Shown here piece by piece: positions 7,208 to 13,918 of a stretch of 14,125 nt of DNA (positions within the stretch are counted from its first letter, which is position 1; every line of letters begins with the position of its first letter). The notes beneath the pieces were generated by a model. That model was given only the letters and a program-made list of their open reading frames with translations, made no database searches and was not told the origin of the DNA. The stretch is from CAYVBJ01 sp964517005 (GTDB lineage Bacteria; Bacteroidota; Rhodothermia; Balneolales; Balneolaceae): contig CAZFAJ010000069.1 of NCBI GenBank assembly GCA_964517005.1, forward strand, positions 1 to 14,125. The letters are read 5' to 3'. Position numbers and translations under genes: made by a program.

Positions 7208-8245
7208 TCATTCAGTCACAGTAAAAAGTTTTAACATGTTATGTGCCGAAGGATCAGGAATTTCAGAAATCCATGCATATTCACCGGGTTCCAGAGTAAC
7301 ATGAAAATAAGCAGTTGATCCTCCGGTCATCTCCATCGCACCACCCATGAACTCTGCCCCTTCCGGTGCCCGGTTCACAAGGCTGCCTTTCTTTGTCCAG
7401 TCCATCCAGCCTGCAAGCCGGTCCAGCAATTCCTCATCACTATTGTCGCTGAGCTTTACAAGCTGAACATTATGGCCGAGCATGTGAGCATAGGTGGCCT
7501 GGTCTTCAAAATAAATTTCGATGACATGATCTCCTGCACGTAAACTATCAACGTTTTCAATGCCATTTTCTGAGGATATCTTTAGCCGGTCAGTTGCCGC
7601 CGGTTTTTCCCCGGCAGATTGATCTTCTGTGACAGTCAGCTGTTCGAGCATTCCCAGATATGAGTGAAATTGTTCATCTTCATCTTTCACGTAACATTCC
7701 ACCACATATTCACCCGGCTCCAGGTGTACGGTTGTTGAAGAGATTCTTCCGGATGCGGTAAAGCCGGGACCACCCATCACCGGTGCCCCGGGATCGAAAA
7801 ACCAGGAACCATTTTCCATGATTGCAGCACCCAGCTTATTAGCAAATTCATCATACGTGATCTCTCCGCGAATGTACGGATTATATTCCTTTTGAAAGGG
7901 CTCTGTTATCCCACTGTACCAAAGGTCAAGCAGAGACTCATTTGCACTCTCAGCCGCTGCGATGGCTACTTCCGGAACCCGGTATATCATAAAAAAATGA
8001 TCAGCCGGAGATGCATTTCTGAACTGAAAGGTTGTCCATCCGGAGGCGATCTCGTGATTGTTTATCTCAAACAGATGCAGATTTTTTTCATGATCGTGCA
8101 TCGCCGTTACTTCCACCAAATTTTCATTTAATATGCCGGCAGATTTATTTTCTTTTTCGGTGCAAGCAGAGAAAAACAGAAGTAAAAACAGAGGCAGCAA
8201 GGAAAGAATTCTCTTTTTTTCAGATAAAATGAATTTTGAAATCAT
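7208..8245 (-). CDS. Lipoprotein with two tandem cupredoxin-like domains, hypothetical
   Basis: A 345-residue lipoprotein. A basic n-region and a long hydrophobic stretch end in FSAC, so Cys28 is probably lipidated. The mature part is an internal duplication: LEPGEY occurs at 175-180 and again at 318-323, each followed by a strand ending in LTVTE or FTVTE. Repeat 1 (about 57-206) has H83 in ADHFFMIYRV and then C184, H194 and M199 in the GEYVVECY...FHSYLGM segment, the order of type 1 copper ligands (His, Cys, His, Met). The C-to-H spacing is longer than in plastocyanin. Repeat 2 (about 222-345) keeps H258 and H335 but lacks the Cys. A metal-binding or structural periplasmic role is inferred. 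It is transcribed in the same direction as the gene upstream but is separated from it by a strong terminator. Confidence 0.68.
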   Translation of the reverse strand: MISKFILSEKKRILSLLPLFLLLFFSACTEKENKSAGILNENLVEVTAMHDHEKNLHLFEINNHEIASGWTTFQFRNASPADHFFMIYRVPEVAIAAAESANESLLDLWYSGITEPFQKEYNPYIRGEITYDEFANKLGAAIMENGSWFFDPGAPVMGGPGFTASGRISSTTVHLEPGEYVVECYVKDEDEQFHSYLGMLEQLTVTEDQSAGEKPAATDRLKISSENGIENVDSLRAGDHVIEIYFEDQATYAHMLGHNVQLVKLSDNSDEELLDRLAGWMDWTKKGSLVNRAPEGAEFMGGAMEMTGGSTAYFHVTLEPGEYAWISEIPDPSAHNMLKLFTVTE

Positions 8246-8292
8246 ATCAGATAAAATTTGTCAGGTTTTTATTGAATTATTTTTGGATACAC

Positions 8293-8332
8293 AAAAAAGT
8301 GATGTCCCCGGTATTATACCGAAAACATCACT
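8293..8332 (-). terminator. Intrinsic terminator of the propeller lipoprotein gene
   Basis: On the - strand AGTGATGT pairs perfectly with ACATCACT (outer arms at 8325-8332 and 8298-8305). An inner CGGTA/TACCG stem (8317-8321 with 8309-8313) closes a three-base loop, with a three-by-three internal loop between the two stems. The - strand then continues directly into a run of T (8293-8298 on the complement). It lies about 22 bases past the stop codon of the 8354-10072 gene, as expected for its transcription stop. Confidence 0.85.
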
Positions 8333-8353
8333 CTATTCGAATGTGACCTGTTA

Positions 8354-10072
8354 TCAGTTCACAAGACGAACAGTCGGGGCAAAGACATTCTCGAGCAGCC
8401 ACAGGTTGTCCCACTTATCGAATACTATTGCACCCGGAATAACAAGATTTTCTTCGATAGTATCACAAGTTCCACTAACAGTATCACACTTCTTCAGCGC
8501 TCCCCCCTGAGTTGGAATTGCAAGATCCGGAACTACAGCAGCCAGGAACCCGCTTTTTTCGAATTCAACTACATAAAGATAGCCATCAGGTCCAAATTCA
8601 ATATCGATCACAGAGTTTAATCCTGAAACGGCCTTTGTACAATTTTCAGATGGGCAGGATACATCACGTGATCCAGACTTGATCTTCCATATACTTGCAA
8701 GTCCCTCCCGGGTAGGTTCTCCAGCAAAGTTTTCCGGTGCTGACCCTGTAAGTTCACTCACATAATAATCTCCATCAGATCCTACGGTAACTGCAGTGGG
8801 AACAGGTTCAACAAAACAATCGGTTTCTTCATCCAAAGGAAGAAGTACCAGTGGGTTATCGGTTTCAGGATCCGAAACCGGGTTGAATGTAGCAACAATT
8901 TCAATGTTTCCACTTGAATCTATATTCAAAAGACTATTTGCACCTGCATCCGCAAGCAGAACTTCACTATCGGATAAAGCCGTAAGATGATAAGGATTTG
9001 AATATGGTGCGGCAGTGAATCCACCCGGAACTTCACATCCAAAATTTTTCCATTCCGGTTGTTGACCTGGGTTGCCTTCCGGCCAATCGCCACGTGTAAA
9101 TGCTCCAATATCACTTACAAGCTCTACACTATTGCCGTCTGAGAAGAAAAGACCTGCTCCAATAGCCTCGTCAAGACCCTCTCTGGAAGCAAAAAAACCA
9201 GCTCCGCTTACTGCATGCAATCCGTTAAAAAATGAAGGCCTGGGTTCACTACCGGCAGGACTTTCACCAATAACAAATGGAAGTGAGATAATTTCCGATA
9301 CTTCATTGTTACGAATCTCTTTGATTATGGCAAAGTCGGCAACCAAAATACCGCCGTCAGACACGGCTGCAATATCAAACATTGGTCCGTCAAAAGTAAA
9401 CTCCGTTTTAGCGGGCGGTATAAATACATCCTGCTCATCATCGGCAGTTTGCCCGACCATACCGGCCAATTCAATGGGTGCTGTTAAATGGTTATTCATT
9501 ACTGTTTCAGCAATCCCGGCTACTTTTTGTCTGTCAATATTTACGACTCCGTCCGTAACCAGCCTTCGGGGAAGATCTTCAACGGGCAGAGAAAGCACAT
9601 CAAATTCCGGGGCGATACCCATGTTTCCTGACAGGACCCAAATCACAGCCTGAATTTCCCTGTTGTTAAAATCCGGGTCATCAGCCTGAAGCTCATCCCG
9701 GATACTGAAGAAATAATTCAGAGGTTTCCATTTGTCATTGGTCTCCGTGGAGTACCATTTCACACCATTATGGACATCTCCTCTTGAGCGAAGTGGTTTT
9801 TTCCATTCCAGGCACCAGGCCTCGGTTTCGCCTGCTTTTACAAACGGATTGGACTCAATATTCTCAATCTCGATCTGAAACCAGCCATCTTTTCTCTCAT
9901 CGCTTCCCCTGTTTATAGTTACCACAGAGCTGGAAGCTTCTTCTACAACCTCAAGCCCGGTAAAAAGTTCAAGCGAATCCTCAAACCCCGGACTTACGTT
10001 GTCATTACATGCAGTTAAATAGATTAAGCCTGCTGATATGAACAGTAAGCTCACTATGATTTTATGTTTCAT
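8354..10072 (-). CDS. Lipoprotein: thioester-domain-like N-terminus plus ScyD/ScyE-like beta-propeller
   Basis: A 572-residue lipoprotein. The signal peptide ends in LTAC, so Cys22 is probably lipidated. Residues about 60-150 resemble Cys-Gln thioester (TQXA) domains of surface adhesins: AWCLEWKKPL with C87, a middle NYFFSI, then EIQAVIWVLSG with Q141 and W145, comparable to TQxAIW. From about 228 it is an NHL/ScyD-ScyE-like propeller, with NPYHLTALSDSEVLLADAGA (359-378), VPTAVTVGSDGDYYVSELTG (424-443), IDIEFGPDGYLYVVE (489-503) and a final FDKWDNLWLLEN blade. Paired cysteines C473/C478 and C529/C536 suggest disulfides and an extracytoplasmic location. A role in surface attachment is inferred. 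AAGGGG stands before the ATG, and an intrinsic terminator follows the stop. Confidence 0.75.
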   Translation of the reverse strand: MKHKIIVSLLFISAGLIYLTACNDNVSPGFEDSLELFTGLEVVEEASSSVVTINRGSDERKDGWFQIEIENIESNPFVKAGETEAWCLEWKKPLRSRGDVHNGVKWYSTETNDKWKPLNYFFSIRDELQADDPDFNNREIQAVIWVLSGNMGIAPEFDVLSLPVEDLPRRLVTDGVVNIDRQKVAGIAETVMNNHLTAPIELAGMVGQTADDEQDVFIPPAKTEFTFDGPMFDIAAVSDGGILVADFAIIKEIRNNEVSEIISLPFVIGESPAGSEPRPSFFNGLHAVSGAGFFASREGLDEAIGAGLFFSDGNSVELVSDIGAFTRGDWPEGNPGQQPEWKNFGCEVPGGFTAAPYSNPYHLTALSDSEVLLADAGANSLLNIDSSGNIEIVATFNPVSDPETDNPLVLLPLDEETDCFVEPVPTAVTVGSDGDYYVSELTGSAPENFAGEPTREGLASIWKIKSGSRDVSCPSENCTKAVSGLNSVIDIEFGPDGYLYVVEFEKSGFLAAVVPDLAIPTQGGALKKCDTVSGTCDTIEENLVIPGAIVFDKWDNLWLLENVFAPTVRLVN

Positions 10073-10077
10073 ATTTA

Positions 10078-10083
10078 CCCCTT
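10078..10083 (-). promoter_or_regulatory. Ribosome binding site of the propeller lipoprotein gene
   Basis: AAGGGG on the - strand, five bases before the ATG at 10072. It is one of the few purine-rich Shine-Dalgarno-like sequences in the window and supports this start, which also gives a complete signal peptide. Confidence 0.55.
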
Positions 10084-10182
10084 ATTTATCATGATTGTTT
10101 TGATGAATGAGCCCATTTCATACATTGTAAAAAATGAGTTCGACGCCAATTTACAATCCATCTCTTTGCCTGCTCCGTTATG

Positions 10183-10205
10183 ACTCTTAGATCTCATCTA
10201 AGAGT
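10183..10205. repeat. Perfect 10-base inverted repeat with a 3-base loop
   Basis: ACTCTTAGAT (10183-10192), CTC, ATCTAAGAGT (10196-10205). There are no mismatches. It lies 111-133 bases upstream of the propeller lipoprotein start codon. No T-run follows on the - strand, so it is not a terminator for the - strand genes. An operator, or a hairpin in a long leader, is possible. Confidence 0.7.
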
Positions 10206-10420
10206 ATTTGAATTTTCAGATAAACGGTTAGCAGAGCTGTCTAAACCATTTCAAAATCCAAGGACAATGATGACTTTTTAATGAAGTGAGGGAAGTCTTG
10301 TGAAATTTCAAAACCCATTATCCTCTCTGGGGTTTACTTTAAAAAGCACCGGTTCATTTTACCGGAACAGGACAAGTATAATATTCGGGACTGTATTGCA
10401 GATGTATTTTCCACAACTCC

Positions 10421-10460
10421 TCCGCGATCTCCGCTCCTTCGCGGCCTTCGCGTGAAACCC
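10421..10460. repeat. CTTCG-iterated intergenic element, copy 2
   Basis: The units TCCGCGATC, TCCGCTC, CTTCGCGGC, CTTCGCGTG and then AAACCC match the layout of the element at 3851-3890. The best shared core is CGCGGC(C)TTCGCG, which can fold as a small CGCG hairpin. Both copies have the same orientation and both lie in spacers. Confidence 0.5.
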
Positions 10461-10589
10461 AAAACAAAGATCCTGCCAATAGTTTCACACCGGGTTCCCA
10501 AAAAGAAAGTTTGAACAGGCAGCGCTTATGAGTGAGGTGTGGCTATAAAAAAAAGCTGAGAATCTGCAGGGATACAGTGATTATACGTT

Positions 10590-11930
10590 TCAGCCAATCA
10601 GATTTTTCTTCTTTAAAAAATCATTCAGAATATCACCCAAATCCGGTTTCCCAATCTCCTGCAGGTCATACCCCACGCGAACCATAGGTTTATTCACATT
10701 CAGGATCCGGGATAAATCAATCGGAGTACCTGCGATAACCGTATCACAATCAGTTTCATTAATGGTTTTCTCAAGATCTTTGATCTGCTCTTCTCCATAT
10801 CCCATTGCGGGAAGCAGTGTGCCGATACCAGGATAGATTTCGAAAGTCTCCTGGATCCGTCCCACTGCAAAAGGCCTCGGATCGATAATTTCTGCTGCCC
10901 CGAATTTTCTTGCTGCCACAATTCCTGCACCCAGTTTCATGCCGCCATGTGTGAGGGTAGGACCATCTTCGACAGCCAGCACACGCTTGCCGCGAATTAA
11001 CTCCGGCCGGTCAACCGTTACGGGAGATGCGCCATCCACAATTACAGCCTCCGGGTTTACCTTTTGAATATTATTTCGCACGGTTTGAATGCCTTCAGGT
11101 GAAGCGGTATCAATTTTATTGATCAGGACCACATCTGCAAGCCGCAGATTTGTCTCTCCGGGATAATAACTGAGTTCATCACCCGGGCGATGGGGATCGG
11201 CTATTGTAATCGTCAAGTCTGTTTTGTAAAAAGAAAAATCATTATTTCCGCCATCCCACACAATCACATCGGCCTCCTTTTCAGCTTCTCTAATAATAGC
11301 TTCATAGTCGACACCTGCATAAATTACATTACCGCGCGTCACATGCGGCTCATACTCCTCCATCTCCTCAATCGTGCACTTGTGTTTTTCCAGGTCTTCC
11401 AAAACGGCAAAACGCTGTACCTTCTGAGCGGCCAGGTCTCCGTAAGGCATCGGGTGACGAATGGCAACTACCTTCAATCCCTGATCCATCAGATTCTCGA
11501 TCACCTTACGAGATGTCTGGCTTTTTCCGCACCCGGTACGTACGGCGCAGACCGAAATCACCGGCTTACTGCTCTCAATCATTGTCTCTTCCGTTCCAAT
11601 GAGCACGAAATCCGCACCGGCCGCATTCACTTCCGAAGCTACACTCATCACCTCGCGATATGAGACGTCACTGTAAGAGAAAGCACATAAATCGACATCC
11701 AGATCTTTAATAAGTTCAGAAAGGTTCTGCTGGGAGTAGATAGGGATTCCTTCGGGATACAAGTCACCGGCAAGCTCAGCCGGGTATTTCCGGTCATCAA
11801 TATCCGGGATTTGAGCTGCCGTAAAAGCGACAACGTTATACTCTTCTTTACCTCTGTATCTCGTATTAAAATTGTGAAAATCTCTTCCTGCTGCCCCGAT
11901 AATAATTACATTTTTTCTCTGTTTTGCCAT
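10590..11930 (-). CDS. cpgS: Cyclic 2,3-diphosphoglycerate synthetase-like P-loop protein
   Basis: A 446-residue protein matching cyclic 2,3-diphosphoglycerate synthetase, which in methanogens closes 2,3-diphosphoglycerate to its cyclic anhydride using ATP. An N-terminal Rossmann-like part (VIIIGAAGRDFHNFNT, 8-23) is followed by a P-loop-like RTGCGKSQTSR (131-141), then IRHPMPYGDLAAQKVQR (157-173), then VWDGGNNDFSF (224-234) and NKID (271-274). The last resembles a G4 GTPase motif, and bacterial members are often labelled GTPases. No signal peptide is present, so it is cytoplasmic. It stands alone, with no 2-phosphoglycerate kinase nearby to make the precursor. The family is clear; the actual product in bacteria is unproven. 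GAGGA precedes the ATG. Confidence 0.85.
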   Translation of the reverse strand: MAKQRKNVIIIGAAGRDFHNFNTRYRGKEEYNVVAFTAAQIPDIDDRKYPAELAGDLYPEGIPIYSQQNLSELIKDLDVDLCAFSYSDVSYREVMSVASEVNAAGADFVLIGTEETMIESSKPVISVCAVRTGCGKSQTSRKVIENLMDQGLKVVAIRHPMPYGDLAAQKVQRFAVLEDLEKHKCTIEEMEEYEPHVTRGNVIYAGVDYEAIIREAEKEADVIVWDGGNNDFSFYKTDLTITIADPHRPGDELSYYPGETNLRLADVVLINKIDTASPEGIQTVRNNIQKVNPEAVIVDGASPVTVDRPELIRGKRVLAVEDGPTLTHGGMKLGAGIVAARKFGAAEIIDPRPFAVGRIQETFEIYPGIGTLLPAMGYGEEQIKDLEKTINETDCDTVIAGTPIDLSRILNVNKPMVRVGYDLQEIGKPDLGDILNDFLKKKNLIG

Positions 11931-11936
11931 CGTATT

Positions 11937-11941
11937 TCCTC
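11937..11941 (-). promoter_or_regulatory. Ribosome binding site of the cpgS-like gene
   Basis: GAGGA on the - strand, six bases before ATG11930. It supports the chosen start, which also gives the expected N-terminal sequence for the family. Confidence 0.6.
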
Positions 11942-12006
11942 ACTCTTATCTATTGATATTTCAGATTAGGTAGACATTTATTCTCTATTTGGTAAGATAT
12001 AAATTT

Positions 12007-12031
12007 TCCGAAACTCTGTCAGTTTTTCGGA
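12007..12031 (-). repeat. 7-base inverted repeat in the cpgS leader
   Basis: TCCGAAA (12007-12013) and TTTCGGA (12025-12031) are separated by 11 bases. They lie 77-101 bases upstream of the cpgS-like start codon and about 100 bases past the yoeB-like stop codon. No T-run follows on the - strand. It could be a leader hairpin or the remnant of a terminator for the toxin operon. Confidence 0.35.
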
Positions 12032-12130
12032 GGATAAGAAGTGAGTATATGTGCACTGTGAAACGTGCAAGGGTCTTATCGGAGTATTAGTAGTTTTAAC
12101 GTTGCTTGTTTATCAGGTTATACAAACCAC

Positions 12131-12397
12131 TTACCCATAATGAGTCCACATTCGAATCACTTTCACAACCTTTTTGTCCTGGTAAACTTGATAAACCAAT
12201 CTATACTGAATGTTGATTCTTCTGGAGTAAGCTCCTTCCAATTCACCAACGAGTTTTTCAAAAGGAGGGTATTGTTGAAATGGATCTTCCCTAAGAATCT
12301 CAAGCAACTCTTCAACTTTAGACTTCAACCCCGATGAGGCAGCTTTTTTTGCGTCTTTATTTGCCTGTTTTGTATACACGAGTTTATAGTTACTCAC
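12131..12397 (-). CDS. yoeB: YoeB/Txe-family toxin (RelE-type mRNA interferase)
   Basis: An 88-residue toxin with the YoeB/RelE ribonuclease fold, expected to cleave mRNA in the ribosomal A site until bound by its antitoxin. YoeB features are LVGELEGAYSRRINIQYRLV (49-68) and the C-terminal MWTHYG (83-88). E47, R59/R60, R66 and H86 are plausible counterparts of the catalytic Glu, Arg and C-terminal His of E. coli YoeB. The start is GTG12397, whose GTGA overlaps the antitoxin TGA stop by four bases, so the pair is translationally coupled in the usual antitoxin-first order. The catalytic positions look intact, so the toxin is probably active. Confidence 0.9.
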   Translation of the reverse strand: MSNYKLVYTKQANKDAKKAASSGLKSKVEELLEILREDPFQQYPPFEKLVGELEGAYSRRINIQYRLVYQVYQDKKVVKVIRMWTHYG

Positions 12398-12636
12398 CAG
12401 TCTAACTCGTCATCCGTTTCTTCCAGTGGAGTATTTAGTCCTTCTTTGATCGAATCTGCCATTCCGGGAATAGAAGTCAGATGCAATGTTTCCTGGATTG
12501 AACGCCAGTCATCCTCACTGATAAGGATAGCGTTTGAACGTTTACCGGTAATTTGTATGGGTTCATGAGTATCAGCGGCCTCATCGATCAGGCGATAAAT
12601 CTCTTTTCGGGCTTTTGTTGCTGTAAGTGTTTTCAT
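12394..12636 (-). CDS. yefM: YefM/Phd-family antitoxin
   Basis: An 80-residue antitoxin that pairs with the downstream YoeB-like toxin and should repress the operon. The N-terminal DNA-binding Phd/YefM domain (about 1-50) includes TATKARKEIYRLIDEA (5-20) and PIQITGKRSNAILISEDDW (26-44). The following SIQETLHLTSIPGMADSIKE (46-65) is strongly YefM-like, and an acidic tail ending in W80 fits toxin neutralisation. Its ATG is preceded by two overlapping palindromes and no Shine-Dalgarno, and YefM-type operator boxes lie 35-52 bases upstream. It follows higA by 78 bases, so read-through from higBA is possible. Confidence 0.9.
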   Translation of the reverse strand: MKTLTATKARKEIYRLIDEAADTHEPIQITGKRSNAILISEDDWRSIQETLHLTSIPGMADSIKEGLNTPLEETDDELDW

Positions 12637-12637
12637 G

Positions 12638-12654
12638 GTTCCGGAACTTAAGTT
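12638..12654. repeat. Two overlapping palindromes abutting the yefM start codon
   Basis: GTTCCGGAAC (12638-12647) and AACTTAAGTT (12645-12654) are each perfect 10-base palindromes and share three bases. The first lies one base from the ATG, where a Shine-Dalgarno would normally start. Confidence 0.6.
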
Positions 12655-12670
12655 TTTTTACTTCACATAA

Positions 12671-12688
12671 CGTACGCTATTCCGTACA
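12671..12688 (-). promoter_or_regulatory. YefM-type operator boxes of the yefM-yoeB operon
   Basis: Two GTAC-centred hexamers, CGTACG (12671-12676) and CGTACA (12683-12688), the latter TGTACG on the - strand, lie 12 bases apart centre to centre. In E. coli the YefM operator has TGTACA-core palindromes with a 12-base centre spacing, as I recall, so the layout matches. The boxes are 35-52 bases upstream of the antitoxin start, where they would cover a promoter. Confidence 0.6.
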
Positions 12689-12714
12689 TATTATCAAGTA
12701 CCCGGTTTGGGTGG

Positions 12715-13005
12715 TTATACCTGAACAGTCTTGAGGGGTTTGATATGTCTGCTTGGACGATTTGATGATAAATCGTGCATAGACTGCAAATTCAGCCAGA
12801 ATTCAGGAGTGGTATCGAACGCCTCGGACAGTAACCAGGCTGTATCCGGAGAGATCCCTCTTTTGCCCCTTACAATTTCGTTAATCCGCTGAATGGGTAT
12901 GTCCAGATGATCTGCCAATTTTTTTTGGGTCAGACCCATCGGTTCAAGATATTCTTTGAGCAGGATGGCTCCGGGATGTGTGGTTACTCTGTTTTTTGGA
13001 ATCAT
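12715..13005 (-). CDS. higA: HigA-family antitoxin (XRE helix-turn-helix)
   Basis: A 96-residue antitoxin of the HigA/VapI type that neutralises the HigB-like toxin encoded just upstream and represses their shared promoter. The family opening is seen in THPGAILLKEYLEPMGLTQ (9-27). The XRE helix-turn-helix spans about 25-49 (LTQKKLADHLDIPIQRINEI then VRGKRG), followed by the conserved ISPDTAWLLSEAFDTTPEFW (51-70) and LNLQ. It follows higB by 19 bases, with a strong Shine-Dalgarno, so the toxin-first order typical of higBA is kept. The length is normal and the motifs intact. Confidence 0.93.
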   Translation of the reverse strand: MIPKNRVTTHPGAILLKEYLEPMGLTQKKLADHLDIPIQRINEIVRGKRGISPDTAWLLSEAFDTTPEFWLNLQSMHDLSSNRPSRHIKPLKTVQV

Positions 13006-13011
13006 AATGAT

Positions 13012-13017
13012 TCACCT
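13012..13017 (-). promoter_or_regulatory. Strong ribosome binding site of higA
   Basis: AGGTGA on the - strand, six bases before ATG13005. It is the best Shine-Dalgarno in the window and would favour high antitoxin synthesis relative to the upstream toxin, which has only a weak AGAA-type sequence. Confidence 0.65.
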
Positions 13018-13024
13018 GTTCTGT

Positions 13025-13318
13025 TTATGAGTGATAATCTACAATAGCAACGTCATAAGCACTGGAATCCTGCCAGCGGAATACGATTCTCCATTGGGCG
13101 TTGATTCGAATGCTATGATAACCTTTGTAATCACCCCGCAATGCTTCGAGCCTGTTGCCGGGTGGTGATCTCAAATCATCAAGAGAAGTGGCAGCATTCA
13201 GTATATCCAGTTTATAGGTGGCGGATTCAAGAATATGGGTCGGGAGCTTCCTGACCTTGCTGCTTGAAATGCCATGAAACAAGTCTGACGTTGCTTTATC
13301 TCCGAATGATTTGACCAT
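13025..13318 (-). CDS. higB: HigB-family toxin (RelE-type mRNA interferase)
   Basis: A 97-residue toxin of the HigB/killer-protein type, a ribosome-dependent mRNA endonuclease. Typical sequence includes LDDLRSPPGNRLEALRGDYK (46-65), then GYHSIRINAQWRIVFRW (66-82) and the end DVAIVDYHS (89-97). R71, N73, R77 and H96 are plausible active-site positions by family comparison. It is the first gene of a higB-higA pair (toxin first), with an inverted repeat suited to HigA binding 12-30 bases upstream of its ATG. The upstream split lipoprotein gene ends 42 bases before, on the same strand. Confidence 0.92.
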   Translation of the reverse strand: MVKSFGDKATSDLFHGISSSKVRKLPTHILESATYKLDILNAATSLDDLRSPPGNRLEALRGDYKGYHSIRINAQWRIVFRWQDSSAYDVAIVDYHS

Positions 13319-13329
13319 TCTTCAATTTA

Positions 13330-13348
13330 ATGGATTAACGGTATCCAT
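13330..13348 (-). promoter_or_regulatory. Candidate HigA operator upstream of higB
   Basis: ATGGAT (13330-13335) and ATCCAT (13343-13348) form a perfect inverted repeat with a 7-base centre, 12-30 bases upstream of higB. It overlaps TTAAT-GG-ATTAA (13327-13338). A further AACAA-AA-TTGTT repeat is at 13351-13362. Autoregulation by HigA is usual, but the exact site is inferred. Confidence 0.4.
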
Positions 13349-13360
13349 GCAACAAAATTG

Positions 13361-13918
13361 TTATGCTGTTAATTGTTTTTCTAATTTAACATCTTGAAAT
13401 GCACGTATACCAAATTTTCTATTTTTCCAAAAATATTCAACGTTGTTTTCTGAATCGTTTTTCCAAGCTCGCGCAATTTTCTTAATTCTGGGATAAATTG
13501 GTGGATTTCCTTCTAAAGTAGGGTTCGTTGCGGTTGCTAAGATTAGGTCAAAATGAATTGGTTCGTCATATTCTTTTAATCTCGGCCATGGAATTTGGAG
13601 TATACCGTTGTTATCAACTATTCTTCCCTCACTACGAGTATGACTAAGGTTGCCATATGATTGTTCTTGTTTGACTCTTTCTTCTATTATAGATTCCCAC
13701 TCATCCACTGTAAGTTCATCATTAAAAAGTATATCTATATCGTGTTTCCATGTGTATGTTTCACCAGGCTCAATACCACCTAAAATTTTGTAAGATACTG
13801 TTTCATCGGTCCAGGGAGTTTGTCTTCCTTCACTAATATAAATTGCATTGAAAACAATTTTAGAAATTGCATGTTCTGTTCCATTTTTCACGGTAAGTAC
13901 TACCTGAGGTTGTCGCAC
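13361..13918 (-). CDS. C-terminal part of a split lipoprotein gene, hypothetical
   Basis: A 185-codon reading frame starting at GTG13918. Its opening PQVVLTVKNGTEHAISKIVF and the later GRQTPWTDETVSYKILGGIE and PGETYTW resemble, from memory, the C-terminal beta-sandwich of small lipoproteins labelled DUF6694. The N-terminal half of that kind of protein is encoded in the adjoining frame at 13900-14118. This frame has no signal peptide and its only start codon sits inside the overlap, so I read it as the downstream half of one gene that has lost its middle and its frame. The frame is open back to a stop at 13979-13981, giving RLREKFHDVPV before the GTG. The segment is clearly AT-rich. It could be an independent small gene. 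Confidence 0.55.
   Translation of the reverse strand: MRQPQVVLTVKNGTEHAISKIVFNAIYISEGRQTPWTDETVSYKILGGIEPGETYTWKHDIDILFNDELTVDEWESIIEERVKQEQSYGNLSHTRSEGRIVDNNGILQIPWPRLKEYDEPIHFDLILATATNPTLEGNPPIYPRIKKIARAWKNDSENNVEYFWKNRKFGIRAFQDVKLEKQLTA

Larger units (their letters stand above)
10073..10589. other. Intergenic spacer of 517 bases
   Basis: No gene or RNA gene was recognised. The spacer separates two - strand genes, so it should contain the promoter of the 8354-10072 lipoprotein gene and the 3' end of the diphosphoglycerate-synthetase-like transcript. It contains a perfect 10-base inverted repeat (10183-10205), a CTTCG-type element (10421-10460), and an A8 run at 10548-10555. Read on the - strand, that run is T8, 34 bases past the 10590 gene. 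A stem before it is poor, so termination there is uncertain. Confidence 0.5.

Noticed and set aside
9072..9653. Open reading frame of 193 codons on the + strand
   Set aside because: It lies wholly antisense to the propeller lipoprotein gene. Its translation is Ser/Pro/Thr-rich with no recognisable motif, as expected for a shadow of the real frame.
11190..11663. Open reading frame of 157 codons on the + strand
   Set aside because: It is antisense to the cpgS-like gene, whose family motifs are read through this region. The antisense product has no domain features.
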